Assembly: GCA_000697355.1 (NCBI GenBank)
Contig: JNEN01001259.1
Coordinates: 169,221 to 233,220, forward strand
Origin: Syncephalastrum monosporum B8922
Lineage: Eukaryota > Mucoromycota > Mucoromycetes > Mucorales > Syncephalastraceae
Direction: 5' to 3'
Length of the DNA: 64,000 nucleotides
In this document: one piece after another, positions 54,319 through 64,000 of the stretch
How positions within the stretch are numbered: the stretch's first letter is position 1
Layout: every line of letters starts with the position of its first letter
Program-made: the position numbers and the translations under genes
The notes under the pieces: model-generated
What the model saw: only the letters and a program-made list of their open reading frames with translations
Told to the model about the DNA's origin: nothing
Database searches by the model: none

Positions 54319-57300
54319 ATGAAGCAACGTTTCAACGCGCTCGATATCCGCGCCACAGTGCGCAACCTGAACGAACGGTACACTCTGTTTATCTGTTCAT
54401 TGTGGACTCCTCTTCGACTCACCCTCACCGTATTCCCCCCAGCTTAATCGGCCTTCGCCTGCAAAACATTTACGATGTCAACCAAAAGACCTTCCTGCTC
54501 AAGTTCGCCAAGGTAACGCCGGCAAGCTGCGTCTCTCTGTATATATATCAACTTATGCTCTGGTTTTAGCCCGACGACAAGGAGCTGGTGCTGATCGAGT
54601 CCGGCATTCGCGTCCACAGTACGCAGTTTAGCCGAGAGAAGCAAACGACGCCCTCCATGTTCTGCGCCAAGGTATGGACGAGGAAAGACCGAGCTGTGTG
54701 CCAATCGTGGGTTGTGGCTGACTTGTATTCCTAGCTGCGTAAATATCTGCGTACACGGCGTTTGACGAACGTGCGACAGCTGGGCGTGGATCGCGTGGTG
54801 GACTTTGAGTTTGCTGGCAGCGAAAAGAGCTTGGGCTATCACATCATTGCCGAGTTCTATTCCTCAGTAAGCCCGTTCTTCAGCTTTAGGGCGGACTGCA
54901 CTAACGCGTCAACGTAGGGTAACATCATCTTCACTGATGACAAGTACCAAATCATTGCTCTGCTGCGTGTCGTCAAGGCCAGTGAAACGGCCAAGCTGAC
55001 CATTGGCGACACATACAACATCCAGAGCGCCCTTCCTGACTTTCCGCAGCTCGATGTTGATAAGCTGCGCCAAGTTCTGCGGGACGCGGGTCCCAAGGAC
55101 ACACTTAAAAAAGTGCTGAATGTGGCTCTTGGTAAGCCCATGATTTCGACAAGCAAGTACTCTTGCGGAAACTCAACCCGATTTGCGTAGAATATGGTCC
55201 TGCTATGACCGAGCATATTATTCTAGAGGCGGGTCTCAACCCGAACATGAAGGTCGCTTCCGAATTCGATAACTCGGATGGTAAGCTACTGGTGTTCCTC
55301 TATTACCGCCGTGTCTAATCAAATCGTGTCCCGGTCTGCAGGCTCGCCGATGCTGGATGCGCTTCTGGCTGCTTTCAAGCAGGGCGATGACATGATTGCG
55401 TCCACCAAGGAAAACATCCCCAAGGGCTACATTGTTCTGTTGGACGATACCAAGAAGGTCCCCAAAGAAGGCGAAGAGACCGCGGAAGAGATGGAAATGT
55501 GAGTGAGATAGACAAGACCCTCGGGGGCACGTGCTGACTACTTCCAATTAGCTACGACGAGTTCCACCCGTACCTGTACAAGCAGCATGCATCCCGAAAA
55601 TACAAGGAATTCCCTACGTTTGACGCTGCCGTCGATGAATTCTACTCTGCCATTGAAGCCCAAAAGATTGAGCTCAAAGCCAGAAATCAGGTACATATGA
55701 AGAGAAGTCGCAAAAGGAAGTATCCTCACATGAGAGCTTAGGAAGAGGCAGCCCTTCGGAAACTCGAGGCTGTCCGTCTGGAACAAGAGAACCGTGTTCA
55801 AGGCCTGGTGGCCCAACAGTTGACGAGCACACGCAAGGCCCAGCTGATTGAATACAACCTCCAGATGGTGGACGCGGCCATCACGATTATCCGCAACGCG
55901 ATTGCGAGTCAGATGGACTGGCAAGACCTTGGCGAGCTGGTCGCTGAAGAAAAGAAGAAAGGCAATCCTATTGCGCAAATGATTGATGGTCTCAAGTTGG
56001 ATACAAACCAGATCACTCTGCTGTTGGCGTACGTCACACACCGTACACCGTACATGACCTATGAACAATCTAATATGGATATCTGTTTTTAGCGAACCCG
56101 AAGAGGACGACGACGAAGAGGACGACTATGACAGTGATGATTCTGAGGAAGAGGAGGAAGAAAAGGAAGAGAAGGAACCCCAGTTTGTCAAAGTCGATGT
56201 CGAGATTGGTCTGACAGCGTTTGCCAATGCGCGCAAGTACTATGAGCAGAAGAAGACGACTGCCTCAAAGCATGAAAAGACGCTTGCGGCTTCGTCCAAG
56301 GCGCTCAAGTCGGCCGAGCGCAAGATCAAAAAAGACCTAAAGGAGACGCGCATCACGACCTCGATCAATAAGATCCGAAAGCCGTTTTGGTTTGAAAAAT
56401 TCCTATGGTTCATTTCTACCGAGGGTCACCTCGTCATAGCCGGTCGTGATATGCAGCAGAACGAGCTATTGGTGAAACGTTACTTGCGCAAAGGTAAGCA
56501 GGGCATTTGGTTTTATCTAGATACGCGGATTGCCCTGAGACTTACCATTTGATACAGACGATGTGTACGTCCACGCCGATCTTCACGGTGCTGCTTCGGT
56601 GATTGTCAAGAACAAAGCCGACTGTGCGGGTCAACCCATCCCTCCGAGCACGCTATACCAAGCCGGCATCATGTCCGTCTGCCAGAGCAAGGCATGGGAT
56701 GCCAAGATTGTCACGAGTGCCTACTGGGTGTATCCTGATCAGGTATTACTGTGTTGACCTCCCTGTTATATTCTTGCTCAAACTGTACACTCTAGGTCTC
56801 GAAATCGGCTCCCACAGGCGAGTACCTCACCACGGGTAGTTTTATGATCCGTGGCAAAAAGAACTTTTTGCCGCCCGTCCAACTCGTCTATGGCTTTGGC
56901 TATCTCTTCAAGCTGGACGAGTCCTCGATCGGTAACCACGTGAGTGAAAAGCGATCCGAAGAGCAGCAAGAGGCGCTCGAGAAAGAGGCCAAGGATGAGG
57001 CCAGGAATGAGGCCAAGGACGAGCCCGAGGCGCAAGAAAAGGTACCTGAGGTCCAAGAGAAAGAAACTGAGGACGCCATCTCCGACAAGGAAGATGATGG
57101 AATGAGCGGTCAGGACGGAAGCGCTGGCTCTTCTGTCAAACAAGACGACGACGCCTCGGAGAACGAAGAAGATCAAGAGGAGGAAGAGGAGGAAGATGAA
57201 TCCTCAGACAGCAGTGACGATGAAGAGGCTTTCCCGGACACACAGCTTGCGGCACCTGCACCTCTCCCGGCTGCAGAGGACAAGGATGAAAAGTGGAACA

Positions 57301-58461
57301 AGTATGACCTCGGCGATTACGGCGCGGATAATGACGCGGACGAACTCCCGTCTTTTGCACAGCCGGGCAGCGCTCCATCCCAGGTATGTCTGATAATGGG
57401 GTCATGGGACATGTACTTATATATGTGTGTATGTTCCAGCGCAAGAAATTTATCACTGCCAAGGAGCGCCGACAAATGAAGAAGGGCGACAAGGGCGAGG
57501 CACCTCCTGCTCAAGCCCAAAAGCAAGCGGCCCCGGCAAAGAAGGATAAGGTATGTAAAGAGAACGTAGGGGAGCGTTTTGCGAGGTAGCTGATGGTGCT
57601 TTTCAGCAACCGCCACCGGCACCCGTGCGTGGCCGCAAGGGCAAGGCAAAGAAGATGAAGGAGAAGTATGCTGATCAGGACGAGGAAGAGCGGAGGATTC
57701 GCATGGAGCTGCTGGGTGTAAGTAGATCACGGCCGTTCGAATGTATGTGTAACTCAATACTATTGACATAGTCCAACAAGGGCCCTCAGCCCAAGGGCAA
57801 GAAAGCCAAGAAGGAAGCTAAGCGGAAAGCAGAAAAGGAGGCACGAGAAGCCGAGCAGGCCCTTAAAAAGGCACAGGAGCAGCGGGAAGAAAAGGAAGTG
57901 AAGGCCATGAGCAAGCCTAATAAGGGCAAGGAAGATGAGACCGAGGCGATCCGACAGATGCTGAAAGAAGAGAATATCACTATGCTCGATGCGGAGGAGG
58001 CGGTAAGTGGTGACGCGCGTTACCTTTACGGATGATTGGGGAGAAGCTGATGACCTTTTTTTTTTGTTGTTGTTGTTAGGCAAATCTGACCAACCTGGAT
58101 TCGTTGACGGCGACGCCATTGCCCGAAGATATCATCCATTTCGCCATTCCCGTGTGCGCACCTTACAATGTCGTGCAAAAATATAAGTACAGAGTCAAGC
58201 TCACACCCGGCTCGCTGAAACGTGGCAAAGGTATGCGGTAAAACAAGGGATACACCGCACAGAAACTCACCCTTTCTTTAATTCTTTCCAGCTTTGAAGC
58301 AAGCCCAGTCGGTGTTTATCAATGCCCAGGATGCGACAGCCCGAGAAAAGGAATTGATCAAGGGTGTGCCTGAGCAGGAAGCGATCAATACCATGATGAG
58401 CAAGGTCAAGGTATCTGCGCCTAATCTGGAAGCCAGCAAGCGGAAAAAGGGCAAGAAATAA
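54319..58461 (+). CDS. RQC2: Rqc2/NEMF ribosome quality control protein
   Basis: About 17 exons from an ATG at 54319 (exons 54319-54377, 54443-54512, 54570-54671, 54735-54866 and 54918-55131 come first) to a TAA at 58461. Domain order is NFACT-N ([20 protein letters not shown], with the D-R pair in [11 protein letters not shown]), a helix-hairpin and coiled-coil region, then [37 protein letters not shown] and [10 protein letters not shown]. The C-terminus holds acidic and Lys/Glu-rich stretches and the NFACT-C domain. Rqc2 binds the 60S-peptidyl-tRNA complex left by ribosome splitting and adds CAT tails (Ala/Thr) with Ltn1. Acidic runs near 56100 and 57000-57200 are typical. It is divergent from SLH1, which works upstream in the same pathway. 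Confidence 0.93.
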
Positions 58462-58665
58462 AAATTAAAAAACATGCAAATAGAGTTTAGATTTTCTTTT
58501 GCTCAAAAAGATCAAATATATATATTTCATCGAATTACATCTTTTACGGCGCGTATATTAAAAGGGGTGGATCTTCGTCTTTGACAAGCCTATAAAGGGA
58601 AAAAGAGTATACTACAATGGTCGTATACTTTGGGTATATTGGTCAAAGAGATGGATCTATTGTGA

Positions 58666-60519
58666 TCAATTATAGCCCCTTTCGGAGGCGAGGAACTGGC
58701 GCGTATTCGCCGACTTTTTCTCGATCCACTCCTTGACGCTGACGAGCGACGCGTGATTTTTGATCGGGCCTTCCACGGCTTCCTTGAGCGAGAAATGTGC
58801 CACCATGCGATGGTTAAAGTCGGTCACAGTCTCAGCGTCGCGGTACGGGCTGCTCCCGTAGCCCATACTAGATAGGGAAGACACGCGCGGCAGTGCTTCG
58901 TCCCACTCCACGTCCTCCTCGATCATAGCCATGATCGCATCAATCACAGGATAGAGAGTCTCGGTGTTGAAAAGGTCGTCCACCATGGTTTGAACGATGT
59001 CATGGAACTTTTGGCGAAACTCGGGCACACTGAGCAGCTTACGGACGATCGTGCGATCCTGCATACGAGGAAAATCAGTGTAGTTGCCGCCCAAGAGTTT
59101 ATCGACGGGATAGGAGGACGAGCCGAGAGATTGATTGACATCGGAGGGGATAAACACAAAACGATTTGTCTCAGGGTCAAGGTAGAGATAGTAGTTGTTG
59201 GCGAAGAATAAAAAGCCATCTGTGAAGCCAAATAAGACCTCGACTGCCATGCTGTAGAATAAGATTAGAATGAGCCCAAAATAGACGTCTTGATTAGCTG
59301 ATATGTACCTTTTCAAAAACGTATCTACGTCCAGACGATCCTCCCACTGCTTAACTACATCGTTGCCAGAAACAGGTACATCGTTGATAAACTTTGTGAA
59401 CTCCTCAATAGGCTGAGTGTCGGTATCGCCCTCAGCTGCTTTGACCTTGACTGCATACTGGCCCCCCTTGTAGACGCCGTCCTCATCATAATAACTAAGA
59501 TCGGCAGACAGCTTGGGGTCGTCGGACACCACTGTGCCTTGGTAAAGCGGGCCTTGCTTGTAGCTCTTGCTACCGCCGCCAAACTCGTTGGCCAACCACG
59601 GATCCTTAAAATGCTCGACCAGGCCAAACAGACCCAGAGGCTGGTCATTGATGAACAAACTACACGTTGATCCTGTGTCAACTCGATGTAATGTCATCAT
59701 GCTTCTCTGTTATCCTTACCGAACATAAGACTCTTGGGTAGTAGGGATGCCCATCGACTGATAGACGCGGTACATAAGATTTTCGCGCAGATAGGACGGG
59801 TCGGTGGCACCGATCGCACGTATCTTGATGCGACGAAAGCCAAACAAGCCATCCTCTTTGAACTTTAGATTGTAAGAGAGCTGGGGCTGCTCACGCGAGG
59901 ACTTGCCCGCCAGCTCAATCTTGAGCTTCTTGAATTTTTTGACGTCGTCGAGTCTACAGAGGACACCATCAGTAATCTGTTTCATGTAAGCTAAGCTGTC
60001 ATCTTACGTGATATAGGCCATCTTGGCCTTAATCTTGATATCACGGTCGCGTGGATTAGCATGCATATGATCGATCTCGCTTTGGTCGGCCAGAATCTGG
60101 ATCGTCGGTATCTCATCGTGCGGGTGAAGTTGGTCAGTGTTGATACGGTGAATGGCAGACGCAGGTGGAAAGGTGCGTTGGAGAGAAGGAACCGAGTAAG
60201 TGTTGTGGCTGCGGTTATAGAACTCATTCTGAGTAGGTGTGCCATGCCGTATTTGCGCTTCTTTTTCGATTATATCACCGTTCTTGTCGAGGCGTGCATA
60301 TTGGTATGTATCCGCAGATGGAGCCTGACCTGTGTGCAATAGTGTGGTAGATTTCGTTTTGGCCTCAAGCGGGTAGACTTGGCCGTCAACAAGCACTGCC
60401 ATGCGTTCGTCTGTTCCTGGCGAGGCAATGACTTTGTATTCTGTATTGGCTGCTAGAACCAGGCACTGACAGAGCAGCGCAAAGGCCAGCAATGCGTATC
60501 CTTTCAAAAGGTGAGTCAT
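58666..60519 (-). CDS. Secreted CotH-kinase-family protein
   Basis: Four exons (60519-60008, 59953-59720, 59659-59309, 59251-58666) encode 560 residues. A signal peptide (about residues 1-24, LLAFALLCQCLVLAA) precedes an N-terminal region, then the CotH core: FGFRRIKIRA, YLRENLMYRVYQSMGIP, LFINDQPLGLFGLVEHF and, near the C-terminus, NNYYLYLDPETNRFVFIPSD with DVNQSLG. CotH proteins are spore-coat kinases in bacteria and a large surface or secreted family in Mucorales, some with adhesive roles. No GPI signal is visible at the short C-terminus, so it may be secreted. The kinase-like residues cannot be judged fully from sequence alone. It is convergent with RQC2. Confidence 0.88.
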
Positions 60520-60631
60520 TTATCAGTAACATGAAAGTAATGCTTACTTGCTGTCATATATGACCGAAACATAATGACGATTTGATTATGGAAGAAGAGA
60601 GATAGAAAATATCGAGCATCATGCCAAACAT

Positions 60632-60639
60632 GATTTATA
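60632..60639 (-). promoter_or_regulatory. Possible TATA box of the CotH gene
   Basis: TATAAATC on the minus strand lies about 113-120 bp upstream of the CotH start codon. The final base departs from consensus and the flank is AT-rich, so this is only suggestive. Confidence 0.3.
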
Positions 60640-63600
60640 TTTTACGAATTGCTGCCATAACGTAGAAAGAAAGGGGGTTTTGCTTTGAATGTTACCCTAA
60701 CTTTTTTTTTCTGTCTTGCGCCCCTTATCTCAGAATTCTCTTATTCTCCCTAATCTGGCTGTATATCATTCTATGGATTTGATGCCAAAACACTTGTAAA
60801 GTGCAGCACGCAGAGAAAAAAATCAACTCCTTTTGTACTGAATTAAATGCATGCTGTAGCAACAGCAAGGTTTTTATAGCCATGCAGACATAGAGATTCA
60901 ATTATGAATACAGCAGCGTACTTGACACCCCTGCTCTGTCGACATATGTTAGTATGAAGAATCATGAAGAATTGACATGAAAGTATGGAGAGAATAGCGG
61001 GTAGGAGTGCTTGTATCGGGTCTACTATTAAGCAGCGATCTTACTTGTATTTTGGATCTGTTCAACAGATATTGTTTTCACTCTACCTCTGAGTGTCATG
61101 AGATGCGGGTTTAGCTGCAGTGACAAGCACTTCAATCGCGTGGTGCGCGTGCTGTAGCGGGGTCGTTTCTTTTGACACCCCGTACCAATCGGTCGTGGTT
61201 GCATCGTACGGACCAACCTCATATCTAATAATCTTTTCTGAGGAAGCACGCGCCTTACGAGCTTGAGCAAACCGTATTCCATTAGTTTGTGCACGCACGC
61301 AATTGCCCTATCGTCTGTGTACTCTTCCTCTGGCTCAGGGCCTTTCATGGTTGATATGATGGCACGGTGCTTGACGAGCGGAGGCGCAGGACACTATAAT
61401 GATCATGCGGATTATGACATATCCGACCTATGGGACAGCACCCATATACTTATCTAGTGCCAAGGGGCAAATACTGCAGTAGAATACTGCGCTTGAATGG
61501 CTCGCGTGAGCCTGTTCCCATATCGACAAAGCAAGCAGGAGGAATCTTCCCTTTCAAACTACCAGGCCATGCCCTGAGGGTCGGTGACCTAAGATAGCGA
61601 TGCGCCGAGGGCACCCCTCATTAGTCTCAAGGATTTGTCCCAGACAATCTCAACAGCTGCATACAGCATGGTGAGCAACGTGGTATACACCTTACAGATC
61701 TCTCTTGCCTGCATCACGCTGCTCTGCAGCTACTTGCACATCCACGACGGCGGCGGAAAGGTAATATCAGCCCTAACGGATAAATGAACATTTTTGTGCC
61801 TGTAGTACGTGACTATTCACATACTTACTTATACGATCAATGACGGTGGATCGATAGACTTCTAAATATAAGCAGTAAGGAGCGGCCCGTGCGTCAATCT
61901 TTTTTTTTTTTTTTTTGCGCGTATATCTCAGGGAGTGCACACATAATGTCAACATTTGAATCAGTGTAGAGCATTAAGGAGTTCGGCGCTGATGGTCAGG
62001 ATGGATGTCCAAAAATAAACTAGCTGAAAAGTAGGTAACAGCGTGCCTTAATACCGCTCTCATATATAACTTAAAAGTCACGACAATAGTCTGTCTTGAA
62101 GACAAAGGGACGATTCACGGTAGCACAGCAAGGAAACCATGGGTTTATGTGAACATCCGAGCATAGAGCACATCACTGTGAATGTATGAAGCTGTAGCCA
62201 ATTATGTAAAAGGTGGTCCCAAAGATGATGTAATGCGTAGCAGACAGCGAACGAGCGTGAAAATGGTCTGATATCGTTGATTGGGTGTTTGTGTTGTTTG
62301 CATTACAGATAGAAGTAAGGCAACAGCAACATCAGGAAGGACAGAATGACACAATTATGGCGTCTGATATACAGGAGAAGGTATTCTGATCAACAGGAGT
62401 GAGTTGGTGAAGAATGGTACACGGTCAACTCACGTAATGTGCCGAGTCAAAAGGCACAAACGACGAAAACGGTCTGGGTAGCATATCAGAGTAGATTTTC
62501 AGCACTTTTCTTTTGAGATTGTCTTGAGAAGGGGAAAGCCGAGAACAATATACCGTAGTCAGGGACAGAAGCCATCCTACCAGACGGATGGCTTTCCGTA
62601 AGGTCATGTGAGAACACGTTTTCTGGCACTCATTTGACTAATTGAAGATTCCAGTTCCACGAGGCGTAATCAGTTAAGCTCTCCTACTGCAGATGATAAG
62701 GGTTACCGCATTTACTTACTCCTGTCAGGGGTCCGAGATTCTCGCCCGGATAAGTGCACCGTTTGTGACGCTATATGAGACGACCCATTCGAATAAAATC
62801 GGAACGACTGTGGGCATGAGCCGTGGTATACTATTCTTTCTTATAGTTCTTTTATCTGGAGGCACTATTCAAAAAATAGCAGTAGACACAATGTCGTCAA
62901 GTCCATGAAATCCCACACGCGACTGCTTCCCAGCATCAGATGTGCTCATGAAACCCAAATGAACGCCTTTAATACTTCTGTTATTTCTGTATGTTATTTT
63001 ATTGGCATACTTATCACGGTCAGTAATACTTGCTGTGCAGCATATGAAGGTGAATTTTTTGTGAGAGCGAATTCTGAAGCTTCCCAATGGCTGGTCGAAT
63101 ACAGGGTTAAGTATCACATGCCACTTCATGTTTGGGGTGAGCGACGGGTTTTGGCGCATCGCTTCTGCCACGTTGTAGTTGGATAAACATCAAACAAAGG
63201 GACAGTGAAGCAAGTTTGTTTTCGTGATGCCTACAAAATCATCCAGATGGAGTGCATCCTTGCCATACTTGATAACGGCTTCTTTATTCGGTGCTCCATA
63301 AACGAAATCCTGTTCGTTTATGATTTGGGCAGCCTTGTGGGCGTCCCATCGCTTCGAGGAAGCCATGAATCACTTCCAGCATGCTGAGTTTTGGTATTAA
63401 GGAAATGCGACATCAAGTTTATGAGCATGCTCAAATGAAAGAGCGCTGTACAATTTTTTCGGACAGACAAGCACCGAATATCCCAGCCACAACAGCTAGG
63501 ATGAGTAGCCTTTGCTAAAACAATGATAGATCATTACCCAAAGGCTTCAACTCATATGCTACAGGGCAAATTAAAAAACAGGTACTGTTCCTGAAGCTGC

Positions 63601-63860
63601 GTTTGGGCCTTTTTGCATGTACAAAAATAGTGGTTTTTGGAGCGGCGAAGTGTCAATTGGATCATGCAACTCAGATAAAGTTGCACGAAAATATTTAATG
63701 CAGAGCAATGCAAGACGCTTATGCCTTACTGTATATACCGGTTTATTGAATGTGATAGTGTGTGTGTGTACCTTGTAAAGTATGTTATACACATCCCAAC
63801 ACAAGCTAGCTAGTTTCCATCACATCAGCGTATGTCTCCATAGAAGTCTCCAAGGCAACC
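60640..63860. other. Gene-poor 3.2-kb interval
   Basis: No gene is confidently called. On the minus strand several open stretches of 58-106 codons occur at about 61028-61348, 62869-63171 and 63190-63366 with protein-like composition, but they are in different frames, do not join across good splice sites and match no family I recognise. A poly(T) tract lies near 61901-61916. Confidence 0.45.
63190..63366 (-). other. Unrecognised 58-codon open frame
   Basis: Starts with ATG and ends with TGA. The product is hydrophilic and compositionally normal (segment QIINEQDFVYGAPNKEAVIK), unlike the random frames around it. I cannot assign it, and no splice partner was found. It could be a small gene, one exon of a larger one, or a mobile-element remnant. 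Confidence 0.2.
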
Positions 63861-64000
63861 TTATGGCAGGCGCCAGGCATAGTTGTCCAGTGCAACGGAC
63901 TCATCTTTGGGCAAAAAAAAGGCAGGAAAAGTAGTGAATCCCAACTCCAATGAGTCAATGAAGGCTGGCCATCTGCTCATGCGGGCTCTATACTGTCTCT
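63861..64000 (-). CDS. Possible 3' end of a gene entering from the right edge
   Basis: From the right edge the minus strand is open for 46 codons to a TAA at 63861, with protein-like content (WPAFIDSLELGFTTFPAFFL, then PKDESVALDNYAWRLP). No family is recognised. It may be a terminal exon; the rest lies outside the window. Confidence 0.35.
   Translation of the reverse strand, partial: RQYRARMSRWPAFIDSLELGFTTFPAFFLPKDESVALDNYAWRLP

Overview
The window is nuclear DNA from a filamentous fungus. Genes are compact, with many short (about 48-110 bp) GT-AG introns and gaps of 150 bp to several kb between genes. The mix of a secreted CotH-kinase protein, a cAMP-receptor-like GPCR, an Hal4/Sat4-type kinase, a fungal full-length ABCB transporter, Mdm35 and Slh1/Rqc2 fits Mucoromycota, most likely Mucorales. 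That placement is an inference from gene content. I see no rRNA, tRNA, CRISPR array or intact transposon.

Layout. 1-5.3 kb: 3' end of a phospholipase D, an SLC35F-type transporter and spermidine synthase. 6.5-15.4 kb: the spliceosomal DEAH helicase Prp16 (18 exons), a secreted SGNH/GDSL hydrolase, Mdm35, and a five-finger CCCH protein of the ZC3H3/Red5 type. 15.5-26.7 kb: an intronless membrane-anchored calcineurin-like phosphoesterase, an ABCB/P-glycoprotein transporter, a TMEM230-like protein, and a UCH37/UCHL5 deubiquitinase with an in-frame TAG. 27.8-33.7 kb: a seven-helix receptor, an intronless Hal4/Sat4-like kinase and a zinc alcohol dehydrogenase. 35.5-39.3 kb: an Arfrp1/Arl3 GTPase and mitochondrial aconitase. 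39.3-45.25 kb is gene-poor and holds at most a decayed Qcr7-like remnant. 45.25-60.5 kb: GAPDH with a TATA promoter, the ribosome-quality-control helicase Slh1/ASCC3 divergent from Rqc2/NEMF, and a CotH-family protein. 60.5-64 kb is gene-poor, with unrecognised open stretches and perhaps the 3' end of a gene running in from the right.

Most genes are ordinary housekeeping genes. The points most worth a second look are the TAG codon that replaces the expected oxyanion-hole glutamine of UCH37, the head-to-head pairing of SLH1 and RQC2 (two steps of one stalled-ribosome pathway) over 197 bp, a 16-nt microexon in aconitase, a GC-AG intron in the GDSL hydrolase, a shortened active-site loop in the alcohol dehydrogenase, and the decayed coding fragments in the gene-poor stretches. 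I found no clear previously undescribed system.
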